From assembly GCA_014529385.2 (NCBI GenBank), contig CM043969.1, positions 30,522,946-30,586,945 on the forward strand: a stretch of DNA of 64,000 nt. The letters are read 5' to 3'. This DNA is from Adiantum capillus-veneris (taxonomy: Eukaryota; Streptophyta; Polypodiopsida; Polypodiales; Pteridaceae). Both the position numbers and the translations under genes were made by a program. Position 1 is the first letter of the stretch; each line of letters begins with the position of its first letter. The notes under the pieces are model-generated. The model was given only the letters and a program-made list of their open reading frames with translations, searched no databases and was not told where the DNA came from. This document shows, in pieces, positions 1 through 11,256 of the stretch.

Positions 1-711
1 TAGAAGACCCAGCCATGTCAAAGTGGATGATATTCAAAAGATGAAAGAGACATGCAATTCAACTACAGAACTACAAATATTTTTAGGTGCGTGTGTTTTC
101 TACTTCATATGGTTACCTCATTTTTCACATGTTACAGAGGTGTTATGCCAATTGCTCAGAAAGGGAAAAAAATTCATTTGGGAAGAAGAACCTTTGAAGA
201 GGCTATTTGTAAATTGAACAAGAAGTTACAAGAGGCTCCTATAGTAAGGAAAGAATATTACAAAAGTGGAAAGCCAATCATTGTGGTGGTTGATACGAGT
301 CCCACAGGTATTGGGTTGGCTATTGGACAAGATGACGAGGAGGGAAAAAGGTATGCTATCAAATTTGGTGCCAAAGTATTAAGTGCTCAGTAGAGAGCAT
401 ATTCGCAAGTAAAAAGGGAACTTTGGGGTGTAGCAACTACCCTAAGGTGCGACAAGGAGTACTTTATTGGTGCTTCTGTAATAGTCGAGACAAATTGCTT
501 GCCATTACTTGGGATGATCAAAAGTTGTTCTACACCATATATAGCTATGCTACGTTGGATTGCATATATAAAGTCATTAAATTTTGAGTTTCATCACATT
601 GCAGGTAAGGAAAATGTGCCAGCTAACATGTTGTCCAGGGCCAGATTTGAGGATGAAGAGACTATGATTTCAAAAAATGAAGACGTGGGCTTGAGGTTCT
701 TTACCTGTTCA
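1..711 (+). pseudogene. gypsy-1 pol remnant: RT end and RNase H
   Basis: C-terminal reverse transcriptase and RNase H part of a Ty3/Gypsy polyprotein, cut by the window start. Visible motifs in order are KKFIWEEE (RT-RNase H connection), VVVDTSPTGIGLAIGQ (first RNase H Asp), VKRELWGV (the Glu region), ETNCLPLL where the family normally has a TDH-like Asp, and HHIAGKENVPANMLSR at the end of RNase H. A frameshift lies near 190 and an in-frame TAG at 391-393, so it is dead. Downstream on the same strand come the integrase zinc finger, integrase core and GPY/F domain, in normal Ty3/Gypsy order. The family differs from the Tat-like element at 43-63 kb. Confidence 0.85.
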
Positions 712-1457
712 AAACTACACGTAGAATGTAAAAGTATGATTTTTTGCATTACAATCTTTTGAAAAAGATAAATATGAAGGTGAATTGTTGCTGATTGGGA
801 AATAGTTGAGAACACTTGAGAAGCAGGAGGACTGGACTGAGCAAGAGTTTAGGCGAGTCTATAAGAAGGCTTATGGATATATCTTACAGGATGGGCTTTT
901 ATATAAGCATCCAAAGAAGCGAAGAGGACCCCCTCAACAAGTGGCTTGTGATAGGGTAACACAACTCCAAGTACTTAAAGAGTTCCACGAGTCATTATGG
1001 GTAGGACATAAGGTAGTTTGTAATGTATGTCAAATGCACTTACCTCTTCAAAACTGCACATAGAATGTAAAAGTATGGTTTTTGCATTACAATCTTTTGC
1101 AGAAGATAAATATGAAGGTGAATTTTTGTTGATTGGGAAATACTTGAGAACACTGAGAAGCAGGAGGACTGGATCGAGCAAGAGTTTAGGCGAGTCTGTA
1201 AGAAGGCTGATGGATATCTCTTACAGGATGTGCTTTTATGTAAGCATCCAAAGAAGCGAAGAGAACCCCCTCAACTAGTGGATTGTGATAGGGTAACACA
1301 ACTCCAAGTACTTAAAGATTTCCATGAGTCATTATGGGCAGGTCACAAGGGAGTTTGAGCCACTTTTGCTAAAATCAAAGATTGATATTGGTGGAAGGGA
1401 ATGTATAAAGATGTGGTACACTTTGTTGAAACTTGTAATGTATGTCAAATGGAAAGC
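701..1457 (+). pseudogene. gypsy-1 integrase N-terminal (H2C2) segment, tandemly duplicated
   Basis: Two imperfect tandem copies of one stretch, about 701-1039 and 1040-1457, both starting at a TTACCT-TTCAAAACT motif. Each encodes the linker (EKQEDW, LLYKHPKKRR) and the His part of the integrase H2C2 zinc finger (EFHESLW.GHK). Copy 2 also keeps the ETCNVCQM Cys pair at about 1431-1452; copy 1 joins directly from the GHK region to CNVCQM, so it lost the intervening stretch. Both have stops or frameshifts. The duplication must postdate the active element because a functional integrase carries one zinc finger. Confidence 0.75.
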
Positions 1458-2373
1458 ACCATGATGGGTTACATCCAACATATCTAGTGTGTATGCATTT
1501 CAAATGGCTAGTTGATTTGATTACAATGCCAACAGGAGTATGGAAAATGAGGTATATTGTGCTTGCCAGGGAAGATTTGACAAACCATGTTGAAGGGAGG
1601 GCTTTACGAACCAAAGCTACAAGTGCAATGTGCAATGACTTTTTTGCTCATCTAGGTATTAAGTTATCTTTCACTATAGCATATAACCCAAAAGGTAATG
1701 GTAAAAGCGAGAGGTGACATCCTCCCATTATCAAGGAATTGGCTAAAGCATGCAAAGAAGATATTGGTGATTATCCTTGATTGCTACCATATGACCATAC
1801 CACACACAATAATGTTACAAGTTCATGCCGTCAGAGTTGATGTATGGTCAAAAACCTGTTAAGCCTCTTGAGGAGACAATAGCTACATGGAGTATAATGC
1901 CTTGGGATACAGAGATGAGCAAAAAAGATCTACTTGCTTTGTGGACTCAACAAATGGAAAGGAGAAATGAGAATGTGAAAATTCCAAGGGAAAAATTAAG
2001 AGATGCTCGTTTAAAGAACAAGGATGCTTTTGACAAAGGACACAGGCTGAGATCGAGCGCTATTCAAGAAGGGGATTCGGTTCTTGTTTATGATACCAGT
2101 TTAGATAATTAGTACACAACTATGTGCAAAATGGTTAAGCGGTGGTTTGGCCCTTATGTGGTCAAACATGACTTTTCTAATGCTACTTATAAGTTATGTG
2201 AAATGGACGGTATAGAGTTAAAGGTTCCAATTGTAGGAAAACGTGTTAAAATGTATAAAAGAAGGGATGATGAGATTCAAATTGAAGATGCGGGATTCAA
2301 TGTGTTTGAAGATAGGGATCTAGATGATGTAGGTGTGTCTTTTGATGATATTGTCGCCTTGGAGGACTTCTAA
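1458..2373 (+). pseudogene. gypsy-1 integrase core and GPY/F domain
   Basis: Degenerate Ty3/Gypsy integrase. VDLITMPTG near 1512-1540 holds the first catalytic Asp, and AYNPKGNGKSER near 1678-1716 holds the Glu. The stretch that should carry the middle Asp is missing between the RALRTKATS region and NDFFAHLGIKLS, so the DDE triad is incomplete. After a stop (1716) and further breaks, an open stretch 1825-2112 has the MPSELMYGQKP block and a basic Lys/Arg-rich linker. The segment 2122-2373 has RWFGPYVVKHDF, a GPY/F domain, followed by a short acidic tail. I see no chromodomain. It ends 32 nt before the polypurine tract. Confidence 0.8.
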
Positions 2374-2405
2374 GTATTGGCACATACCGGAGGATGTGCA
2401 CGTTT

Positions 2406-2416
2406 AGAGGGGGTGG
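2406..2416 (+). other. Polypurine tract of gypsy-1
   Basis: AGAGGGGGTGG directly before the LTR start (A)TGTCGTG. It would prime plus-strand DNA synthesis. The 18 nt AGAGGGGGTGGATGTCGT recur exactly at 39213-39230 in the non-autonomous element NA-2. Confidence 0.7.
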
Positions 2417-4100
2417 ATGTCGTGCTGCTTGCAGGCACACGGTAAAAGATGCAACTATGCATACTTATTTGAGGATTTGCCAACTCAGGAATATTGTTAT
2501 CAGTTGTTATGTCAACAAGAGGTTGGACATGTATGCTCTATGTGGGTTTCTAAACCAAGATGGGCTCCACATAGGGCCTAGCAGGGTGGCAGGTGAAGGA
2601 TGTTTGAGATGCTAGTTCTAGGTCCAGATATGTAGAGCTTGAAGTGCTATGGGAAAAAGTCCAGACGGCTTGTCAAACAGAGATGTGGATTGCAAGATAT
2701 TTGAGTTTGAGGGTGCAGTGCATTGCAGATATGAGATAGATAGGCCAAGTGATGTCAGGTGGTCTGAGCCAGTTTGGAGTTATGGGTATGTAGTGCTTGA
2801 ATTATGGAGCGTGTTGGTATTTTTAGACCATCGATCGGAGTCCTGGATGCCAAGTTATTTCCAGGTGAAGTTTTGTCGGGGGCCAGGTTTGTGTCGGGTT
2901 GGTGTTGTGCATTTTGAGGATTTTGGAGAATTTTTGAGTTTTTGATGATGCATCAATCGGGCATTGGGTCGGTTGGATAATTTAGTTTGGAATGATGGCA
3001 GTTGTCGATCACGTGGAAACAGATGGTTTTTCCAGTATTTAAGCGCATCATTTGAGGGCCCAAAAATTTCCAATAGCATCAGGGTTTGCACAAGATATAG
3101 TCCAGAATGCAAGGTTTCGGTGGCATTTTATGGCCTGAGAGTCGGAGATCTAAGTGAAAACTGGAAATCACTTGAAGAGGAAGGGAAATTTTTTTGCTTT
3201 AAGAAGGTTTTTGTGAGGCCTTGGGAGCCTTGGAGGGATGCTTCGTTCAGGTGCCACCACGTTGCGGGTAAGATAAAACCCACATGTGTGCACTTTGACT
3301 ACAAGCAAGGGGTTTATGTGCCACAAGGAAGCTCCCTCAAATGGCATCACAAGTGAGTAAGGGAGCTCTTGGGAGCTCCAGGCCTGGCCGAGCTATGGCG
3401 CCCAGTGGGGCTATGACATGTGCGCGCTGTTGGCGGTAGGCCTGGTGGTTTTTGGTGATGAAGGTGATGGCGTGCGGAGACATGGCAGTGGCGCCGCTGG
3501 CAGAAGTTATATGCTGAAGTGGCAGCCCGCGTGTGGATGTTTTTTCCACGTTCCATGTGGGAAAACGTATCCTTGAGCGCAAGATGGAGGGAGCACCAAC
3601 GGCGCCGTTGGTGCCCCCTCCCTTAGAGACAGTTTATGTGAATGCATGGGGCACAAGGGAGCCAAGCTAAAAAAAGAAAAGGGGGGGGTCATGTGCATGG
3701 AAGCCAAAAATAGAGAGGAGAGTCACACACCCATAGGAAGGCCCCATTTCTGGCAAATGGGGGAGGTTTTTTTTTGTAAAGAGGTTTTGGGGAAGAAATT
3801 TGGTTCGAGAGCGGAGGAGGGAGGAGGAGAAGGCCATTCCTTTTGCCCACGACAAGAAGAGGGGCAAGAGTTCTTTGGAGAGGGAGCAAAGTGGAAGAAG
3901 CAAGAGTTGGCGGAGTCGAAGGGCAATAGGTGTAGTGTGTTTGGGGGGAGGAGCAAGCATGTGAAAAAAGAAGGAAGTTTTTGGAAGCTCTCTTGAGCTA
4001 GCAAAGCAGAGGGATATCAAGGAGAAGGAACCACGAGAATGGCTAAGTAGGATGAAGTTTTTCTGGCAAGTTGTGGGTTGTTTCGCTTGGAAGGCCGTTT
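2417..4100 (+). repeat. Probable 3' LTR of gypsy-1 (right end uncertain)
   Basis: Starts right after the polypurine tract. Several blocks are recognisably homologous to the LTRs of NA-1: the AGCAGG-TGGCAGGTGAAGGA block near 2580, the GATCGGAGTCCTGGATGCC block near 2833, and a G/C-rich GAGCTCTTGGGAGCTCC block near 3361 (compare 27.22 kb). It contains no supported gene. I cannot see a clean terminal CA or a target duplication, so the end near 4.1 kb is an estimate. Confidence 0.5.
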
Positions 4101-4904
4101 CCCCAACAGAAGGGACCTAGTGAGATTCACCTCTTCTCACACCTTCCGCAAGTCTCTTGAGGTGACCCTTTTGTAAAGCCTTATCACTTTCTCGTTTAGC
4201 GCCCTTAGGCCTTGATGTTGTGTCTCAAAAAGTAGGCCTCAGTTGACCCTTGACTCCCGACCACCGCCTCGCCATACGATGGCTTAGATGTGTTCTCCAT
4301 CACCCTAGCCCCATGCAACCTTCATCGCCACAAGGTACTCTGGTGGAAAGCGGTCCCAAATGCCAAAATTAAAGCTTGAGAATAAATGCCACTCAAGGTA
4401 GCACCCATAAGATAGCAAAGATAACAATGTGCATAAGATAGGCATGCATAATATAACAAAACTAAAGCGCTTAATTAAAGTCTTAGCTTGCGACCCTTAG
4501 CTTGCTAAACGTCACTTGCACCAGCTTAAGCTGCGGACAAGAGGGAGTGATATCTGCTTGTGCCACCCCCTGAGGAGAAAGCATCGACCAAGATGGAAAC
4601 ACCCCCTTCAGTGTGGGCTCGCGGACCTAAGGCCATCTTCACCCTGCCCGAATCTAAGTAGAGACCCAACCAACACAACCTTAACCACAAAACAAAAAAG
4701 GGTAAAATCATTCTATTTGCTTCAAATACAAGTCACTGTACTTTATCTTGTTTTTTAATGCTCATATGAGCTAGATTTGCATTAACATCAAGAGGTTATC
4801 ATCTACCCTAGCATATCCTTTGCACAGGGTTCTCCAAAAAAGAAAATACATCAACGGCAGTCCCGAGAGCTCGCTTACATTTACATATGAGGCTTACAAT
4901 TTAA

Positions 4905-4906
<2 letters not shown>
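4101..4906. other. Unassigned intergenic stretch
   Basis: No coding region, RNA gene or element boundary that I can support. It could hold the remainder of the gypsy-1 LTR or its flank. Confidence 0.4.

Positions 4907-4967
<61 letters not shown>
4907..4967. repeat. Compound (CT)n(AT)n microsatellite
   Basis: About 39 bp of CT dinucleotides running directly into about 22 bp of AT dinucleotides. Confidence 0.95.
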
Positions 4968-5023
4968 CACATTAGCTTCCTATGAAACAATTCAAGAACG
5001 ACATTGAGGTCTAGATGGTCAGC

Positions 5024-5452
5024 TTTTTTTTTGAGAAAATAGTTCATTTATGGAGTTCCATATTACTCTCAGCACAATAGCTCTTATGATGCAAATGTCT
5101 GTCAAAAGCTCCATATTGTCGATGCGTCTTGATCCCAAAGCAAGGTCTCGTCTAAAGAAAGGAGTTCACAAATGAGTGTACACCCACTTTTGCAGATAGC
5201 TCCCGTGAAAGCTCTGATTTCCAAACAACCCTAGAACATTCTCATGAGGCATTCAATCGGGTGTTTGCATCTATACAAATTGAGCTAGTCCTCTAACTTT
5301 GGCCGTCCCCGATGGGAATGAAGCCGAAGAGAGATTCCAAAGGAACACTTTATCTTTCTCATTGCATTTTCCCTTCTAGATGTTGCCAACCACTTGGCTC
5401 CACTTGCTTGCCGCCCATTTCTTGGACCAGACCTTGTTAACGTGATCTATCC
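5024..5452 (-). pseudogene. LINE-2, 3' end with poly(A)
   Basis: 3' terminal part of a plant L1-type LINE on the minus strand. A T9 run (5024-5032) on the plus strand is the poly(A) tail. The translated minus strand, with stops and shifts, has KVFLWNLSS and a Trp/Phe-rich block (LGLFGNQSFHGS) like the C-terminal region after the RT. The other half lies at 11257-12310; the two are separated by an LTR element whose TSD is TATCC. 5'-truncated and inactive. Confidence 0.55.
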
Positions 5453-5583
5453 TATAAAGCCCAGGAAACTGCCTACCTGGATTTACCGCCCAACCTCCCT
5501 TATATAGCCCCTGGCTACTAAATCCCCTGGCTACTTACTGGCCTAGGTCCGTGACCTCCCCTAGGTATGCCCTTGGCATGACA
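5453..5583 (-). repeat. 3' LTR of the 5.5-11.3 kb element
   Basis: 131 bp. It begins TATAAAGCCCAGG where the partner LTR has TGTAAAGCCCAGG (terminal G-to-A change) and ends CATGACA. The polypurine tract follows on its right. Confidence 0.8.
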
Positions 5584-5585
5584 TT

Positions 5586-5597
5586 ACTCCCCCCTTG
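5586..5597 (-). other. Polypurine tract
   Basis: The complement of ACTCCCCCCTTGG is purine-rich and directly abuts the 3' LTR. A second near-identical tract at 9581-9592 abuts a related LTR-like fragment. Confidence 0.7.
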
Positions 5598-8500
5598 GAG
5601 AAGTGTTTTCGTCCTCAAAAACAAGAGTGATGATACACTAATGTTTTCTACAGTGGCATCCTTCATGGATCCAGTTGTTTGCTTGAGTCTAAGAGGTTCA
5701 ATGAAGCCGAGAGTAACATCTTGATTTTTCACATTGTTGTCCCTTTGTGACCATCTTGTGTTACCAGTTCCTATCCAATCATAGTGTGTACACTCCATTT
5801 AGAACGCACATGAGCATGCTAAACGAGCTATCACAACAAAGATGTACCCACAAGAGTACCTCCTTTCCATGAAAGTAACTTGATGCCATCAGTAAACAAC
5901 CCCACCATAACTAGTGTTCAAGGTTGAGAACCTGCTGACTTATACATGAAGAGGCTAAACCTAATTGCAAACATGCTTTATCTGATGGTAAGCAAACTCC
6001 AAGTAGAGCAATAAATGCTTATTAAGTGGATTGTTTGGTGCTAATGTACGCACTTTGTGTATCCTTTAGCGCAAGATTACACTTTGTAATATGATTATAT
6101 CTTTGGATAACTGACAATACTGAGGTGTGTGTCCCCCACGATTTACAGACAGTCTTTCCAGATGGCTGGTAAATGGGGATCACAATAGCGTACAACATTG
6201 TTGAGGAATCAACAATGTCCGGAATAACCATCGTGGTTAACTCGAAAAATCCACAAGCACCCAAACTGAGCCATGACCTCTATTGGTGATTGGTAGACCG
6301 AAAAGTAATCTCATAGAGATACTACACATAGAGTGCTCATAAGCAACAACTTGATAAATACGCATGTTGTTCCAAATCAGCTTTTGCTAAACACTAGGGC
6401 CCATAGCACCTAGTGTGAGTGCATTTAGCAAAAAACAAATCCGAACCCGAATATCCAAGATCATTCTTGCCAATACTTATGGCGAATGTGATGTGCGTAG
6501 CACACAGTAAAGAGGAATGTAAATAGTTCTAAAAAGAAACTAAATACTTTCAATTGCAATCATTTTCAAGTCTTGTTGAAATGTTTGAACCATAATAGAA
6601 GGTGAAACATTAATCACTTCTAAAGACAAACAATGAAACTTTTTCATGAACAACTTAGAGCCTTGCTATATGTATAAACAACCATATGTAATGTTGTTTA
6701 GTACTACTTGTACATGAACAAGTCATTCTAAGTATCTGACAATTTCTGGCCACCGAAATTGCTCCTGATACGTCGAGCTGAAAATGGTCTAGAAAACAGA
6801 TTGGACCAGCACATATGGACTTTGTCGTGACACATACTTGAAATAGTGGGCGCCAGTGTCAATCCCAGAGACTCATATTTGCCACATGTGGAATATGTCT
6901 CAACTAAGGATGTCTGGAAAAAGAACATCCTACAAGTACAAGATGTACTTGTGTGTGGAGGTAACTGCAAACACTCTACCACAGGAGTGAGAGGGACCCT
7001 CATTAGCCTTGCTCCACACTAGCTAAACCAAACTCCTTGAGTCCCTAGACCATGTTGTATCCCATGTGACAACATGTGCCAAATAAACCCTACAAGTGGA
7101 TCTATAACTGCCTAATGCAGAAACTGCTTTTGGACAGTACAACTCAAATGGCTTGGCTCTTACATGACCTTGTCATTGGTCTTAAGAGCAAAATTGGATG
7201 GTAACATAGTGTGTGCATCCGACGTGGAAAAAACAAACAAAAAAAAGACAAAACCAAATTAGATGCGTACCGGAAGGTTGAACTTAAAGTTCAAGTACTC
7301 GTGTTCAAATGCACAGGAGCACTAATGGAAAAGTGAAAAATAAGCAACATTACAATGGAAACCCAGGGAGTTACCTTTGCAATCCAAACCCGTCTGTTAG
7401 AATCTCTGTAGTCAAACCCCTTGGCCTGACCCATGAGAGAAACTGCACAAGTAGCAGTTAAGGGTAACGAACATAGTCAATCGTGTACAAAAATGATTGG
7501 ATTTGTCCACTACCCCATGGTAGATTGTCGACATCTTTCCTTGAAAGTACAACCGTGATAGATCAAAATGTGATCCTGAATGCCGATGGAGTGATTTAGT
7601 AATCACCCCTTGGGTCTTACCCTAAAACTGTGCTTCCATAGACACTTGTTGTGGTATAATGAGAGCAAGAGATACACACAAGTGAAATGTCTATCGCCTA
7701 TGGATAGCCATGTTTTCCTAATTGTTTGTTGCATCTAAACCCCATGGTATAGATGAATTGATGTGAGTTTGAAATTATGAGAAACTCAAATTGAGCATCA
7801 CACTAAAAACACGTAGTGCAAAATGGCACCCAGAACATTTGTAATGGCAAGGTGCTTGCTTGGCCATTCATAGTGATGGGTACTCCACTGGATAGGTTTG
7901 TTCGATCTTGAGAACACTCACTCAAGGAATTACACCAGTTGGGGCTTAGCCTTGGTCTGACATTGGCTCTTAGCCTTTGTGGCTCATAGCCTTTATGCCA
8001 ATAACAAATTAGCGTGCCATTGATGAATTGATGAAGGCTAATTTGGGTGGCTTCTTAGCCACTTTCTAGCAGAGAGTTAGAGCACCTTGGTGCAGGCTGA
8101 CTCACCAGCAAAACATGTATCAAAATCGTCTTAGAAAGTTTTCATTCTTCTTTGAGATAAATAAGAAAAAGAGAGGAGGAGAGCATGTTGGGCTGAGGAA
8201 CTTTTCTTAAGTTTCTAGAGTGTGTACCCAATCTGGGTGCTCTTATGCATCTTATGTCTAACTTGCAGCTTATTCTATAAGCATACCACAGTTTTCTGGT
8301 ACAAAGCTCTCATCATCGAGAGGTAACAAAAAAACACAAAACACAAAACACATCCTGACCCATCTACCTTGCAAGGGTCGTGCTTGTACGAGGATGACTT
8401 GAATATGGCACTTTGTCTGTGAGCAACATCCAAAAATAATCTGAAACAATCCAAAAAAAATCTTGTCCTTGATAGATTTTCCGGTGTTATAGCGGAAGCG

Positions 8501-9475
8501 TAATCCATAGGGTAGTATGTCTTGCATGCCAAATTGTAAGCCCTTGGTGACAGTGATGGCTCAAACGTAAAATCCAAAATCATAAGTGACTTGCATCGTC
8601 GGTACTGGTAGGGAAGCTATGAGGAGATATCCCAGTGGTTGCCAATGCCCCAAACGTGTGTGCCAATTCCCTTGACGTCTAGTCGAGAGGGAGTATCTTA
8701 GCACGAGGTAGAATCCTTGCTTCACCTGTAACTGGCAAAGATCTTTGCACAATCCTTTACAATGGAAATGTAGAAGAATGAAAAATCAAGCAAATCTTAA
8801 CATAGTTTAGGGTTAAGATGTCTTGAACTTGTGAAGGTTGAATCTATTCATAGCCAATTCGAATGAGCAAGAGATAGTTGTCACGTGTATCATATATACT
8901 CTCATATGGTATGCACACCAATCTGGTATGCAATGAAATATCATGCAAGCATAGTGTCAAATCCCTTTCAAGTTGGTATGCTCATAGCATATGTCAAACA
9001 TGCGAAGTCTCAATACAAAGTTGAGAAATTATGAAAGCCGTGCTTCACATAAGTACTTATATGCTCATAGAAAATAGATATTCTTGCCAATTTACAGAGC
9101 AAAAGAAAGTCGATCTTGTCGAGCATTCACAACTTATTGACCTTGTCGAATTGACAATGTAGTAAAAAACAAATAAATTACTTGCAAGGGATGTACCTCA
9201 TACCAGTTTGGCTTGCTTATTGTGTTGTGGAAGTTTGTGGGGACGGACCCGTGCTCCCATGATGTTCTAGAAAACTCATCGATCATGCTTGTCAACAATG
9301 AGTGGATCAAATCCGAACCTGAGTGCATCATGGGAAGACAACTTACCGAGAAGTCAAGCCCGCGAAACTTTTTGAACAACTACGTGAAAGTGTAGTTAAT
9401 GGTCGGTCGTATTGAGTACCTGCGCATACTTCTTGGTCGTCAAACCTGTGAGACCGCGGGGGATTGGACCATGCA
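5598..9475. other. Interior of the LTR element, no recognisable coding
   Basis: Only short open frames on either strand, none resembling gag, protease, RT, RNase H or integrase. 5598-5798 (minus) keeps the degraded polyprotein C-terminus (ENISV, RTKTLLQGG). Confidence 0.5.
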
Positions 9476-9505
9476 ACTCTCCACCCAACCGTGCTATTTA
9501 TAGAC

Positions 9506-9577
9506 TCCTAGCCTCTAAAGATAGCGCCCCTTGACCGCATGTCCGTCCTGGCCCTTGGCCCTGCCCTTGGCCTGACA
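9506..9577 (-). repeat. LTR-end fragment, copy 1, with its own polypurine tract
   Basis: 72 bp ending GGCCTGACA, followed by a polypurine tract (complement of CTCCCCCCCTTGG) and a second copy of the RTKTLLQGG C-terminal peptide (9590-9808). This repeats the arrangement at 5453-5798, so a related element is nested in, or duplicated within, the larger one. The 72 bp recur at 9959-10030 with one visible mismatch. Confidence 0.65.
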
Positions 9578-9958
9578 TTACTCCCCCCCTTGGAGAAGCG
9601 TTTTCGTCCTCGAAAACACAAGTGGTAGTATCTTCGTAAGAACACTGATGTTTTCCTTATTGGCATCCTCTACACGGGCCAATTGTCCATATGACCGATA
9701 CCTGGTGCAGTGAGGAGGTTCAATGAAACCAAGAGCAACATCTTGATTTTCAACATTGTTGTTCTTTTGCAACCACCCGTATCTAAATGGTAACTCATGA
9801 TAACTCATGTGAGTATCTTGAAAATCTCATAGCTACTGAAAGATAGAATAGGGAGTGTCCTCATGTCAGACTTCTGAACATTTTGGAACACACAGAACCA
9901 CATGTTCACCCCTAACAAAGGTTACATGCCAACATACTCTGTCAGCACACCTACTAAG

Positions 9959-10030
9959 TCCTAGCCTCTAAAGATAGCGCCCCTTGACCGCATGTCCATC
10001 CTGGCCCTTGGCCCTGCCCTTGGCCTGACA
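9959..10030 (-). repeat. LTR-end fragment, copy 2
   Basis: Second copy of the 72-bp segment, from TCCTAGCCTC to GGCCTGACA. No polypurine tract follows it. The 381 bp between the copies could be the remains of a small nested element, but I see no primer site. Confidence 0.6.
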
Positions 10031-11018
10031 AAACCAATCATTGATCTTTGGATAGCCAAAATTTGTTAAACACAAACCTTGGCATGAGCCAACTGTGCCG
10101 GGTTGTGACACCGTGGATCAGCCATGCTTAAATTTGATAGCAACACAATTTTCACAAGCCTTGCTTGTGTCTTGATGCAATATGTTTTGAAGGAAAGTAA
10201 CAAGCCAAATTGAAAACTATTGGTTACATCTGAAATGCTCTTGAGCAACTTGTCGAGGCGGCCCCATTGCCTGCGTGTTCAAGCATCCGTGAACCTTGAA
10301 CCAATTCCAATTAGCCGTGATTGAATACGAAAGATCATATCCTTGCCGTGTCAATACCTGCATACAGAAAGTGTTCCATACCAAAAGATATGGCTTTAGC
10401 AGCAGCAGGTTGTCGGATGTCCTTGAGTTGGTGCAACCTTATATGCCTTGCACGCTATGCTTTGCATGTCGTGCATGGCTGTGGATACTCGGCATGGTCC
10501 TTGCTATTAGCCATGCTGGTCGTAAATCATGCCTTGCCGACCCTAGTTGTGGGTTTCAACCCTTGATTGGGTGGGGGTGCCCCAAAATTAGGGTGGCCAG
10601 TCACAATTTTTTAATAAAAAAATCGAGCTTTGTTTTTGCAAAGCCATGGCGGCAGTATAGGCAGTGTGCGAGGCATAAAAGGCGAGGCCGAGCAAAGGGT
10701 TGCATGCCAAGCTCTGAGCCTATGTTGAAACAGCCTCCTACTACCCCTGCGACCCTATTGAGACCGCCCGCGATGATTTTCATGCACCTCGACCCTGTGA
10801 GCTTCTCCTTCCCAAGCCCCCATGCACACGGTTAGCCCTTGCTTTGTCTACCACCCCGATTAAGCGGCCATGCCCGCAGTGCCCCTGTTTTCATGTCGAT
10901 GTCAACCTCGAAGTTTGCATGGCATAGCAAGAACTCATGCAAGAACATGCTCCTTTGCTGCCATGAAACCCTGACAAGCCGGCCAAAAAGAGGGCAAGGA
11001 TCCGTGCCAAGGAAGTTG

Positions 11019-11021
<3 letters not shown>
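10031..11021. other. Interior of the LTR element near the primer site
   Basis: No recognisable gene. G/C content rises to the right. By position this is where leader or gag sequence of the minus-strand element would lie, but no gag motif is visible. Confidence 0.4.

Positions 11022-11058
<37 letters not shown>
11022..11058. repeat. (GA)n microsatellite
   Basis: About 37 bp of GA dinucleotides inside the LTR element, close to its primer-binding site. Confidence 0.95.
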
Positions 11059-11060
<2 letters not shown>

Positions 11061-11091
11061 ATGCTTCCTCCCCTCCTCCCGCGAATCTCCC

Positions 11092-11107
11092 CCTGGCTTT
11101 GATACCA
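11092..11107 (-). other. Primer-binding site, initiator tRNA-Met
   Basis: Minus-strand TGGTATCAAAGCCAGG, one nucleotide inside the 5' LTR. It matches the plant initiator-tRNA-Met primer site (TGGTATCAGAGC) with one mismatch. This orients the element and fixes the LTR edge. Confidence 0.85.
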
Positions 11108-11108
11108 G

Positions 11109-11256
11109 TGTAAAGCCCAGGAAACTCTCTGCATGGATTCACCTCCCAACCTCTTTTATATAGCCCCTGGCTATTGAATCCCCTGTTCCACACTGGCAGA
11201 CGGCCACTTACTGGCCTAGGTCTGTGACTTCCCTTGGGTATGCCCTTGGCATGACA
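11109..11256 (-). repeat. 5' LTR of the 5.5-11.3 kb element
   Basis: 148 bp, TGTAAAGCCCAGG to GGCATGACA. It is somewhat longer than the left LTR through small internal insertions (a CCACACTGGCAGACGG block). TATCC target duplication follows. Confidence 0.85.

Larger units (their letters stand above)
5453..11256 (-). mobile_element. LTR retrotransposon with short LTRs, coding capacity lost
   Basis: Element with all structural landmarks on the minus strand: left (3') LTR 5453-5583, polypurine tract 5586-5597, primer site 11092-11107 complementary to initiator tRNA-Met, right (5') LTR 11109-11256, and a perfect 5-bp target duplication TATCC at 5448-5452 and 11257-11261. The roughly 5.5-kb interior has no gag or pol that I can recognise. 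The one exception is a C-terminal peptide ending RTKTLLQGG at 5590-5798 (and a second copy at 9590-9808), placed just upstream of the polypurine tract as in Ty3/Gypsy polyproteins. It is either a large non-autonomous derivative (LARD-like) or a heavily decayed element, and it sits inside LINE-2. Confidence 0.75.

Noticed and set aside
1-2373. Contamination from a fungus or oomycete because the integrase style reminded me of elements from those groups
   Set aside because: Its LTR shares blocks with NA-1 and NA-2, which are inserted in plant-type PPR sequence in the same window; the resemblance is from memory and cannot be tested here.
3646-4020. Overlapping frames on both strands near the gypsy-1 LTR
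   Set aside because: Purine/pyrimidine-skewed sequence with no family resemblance.
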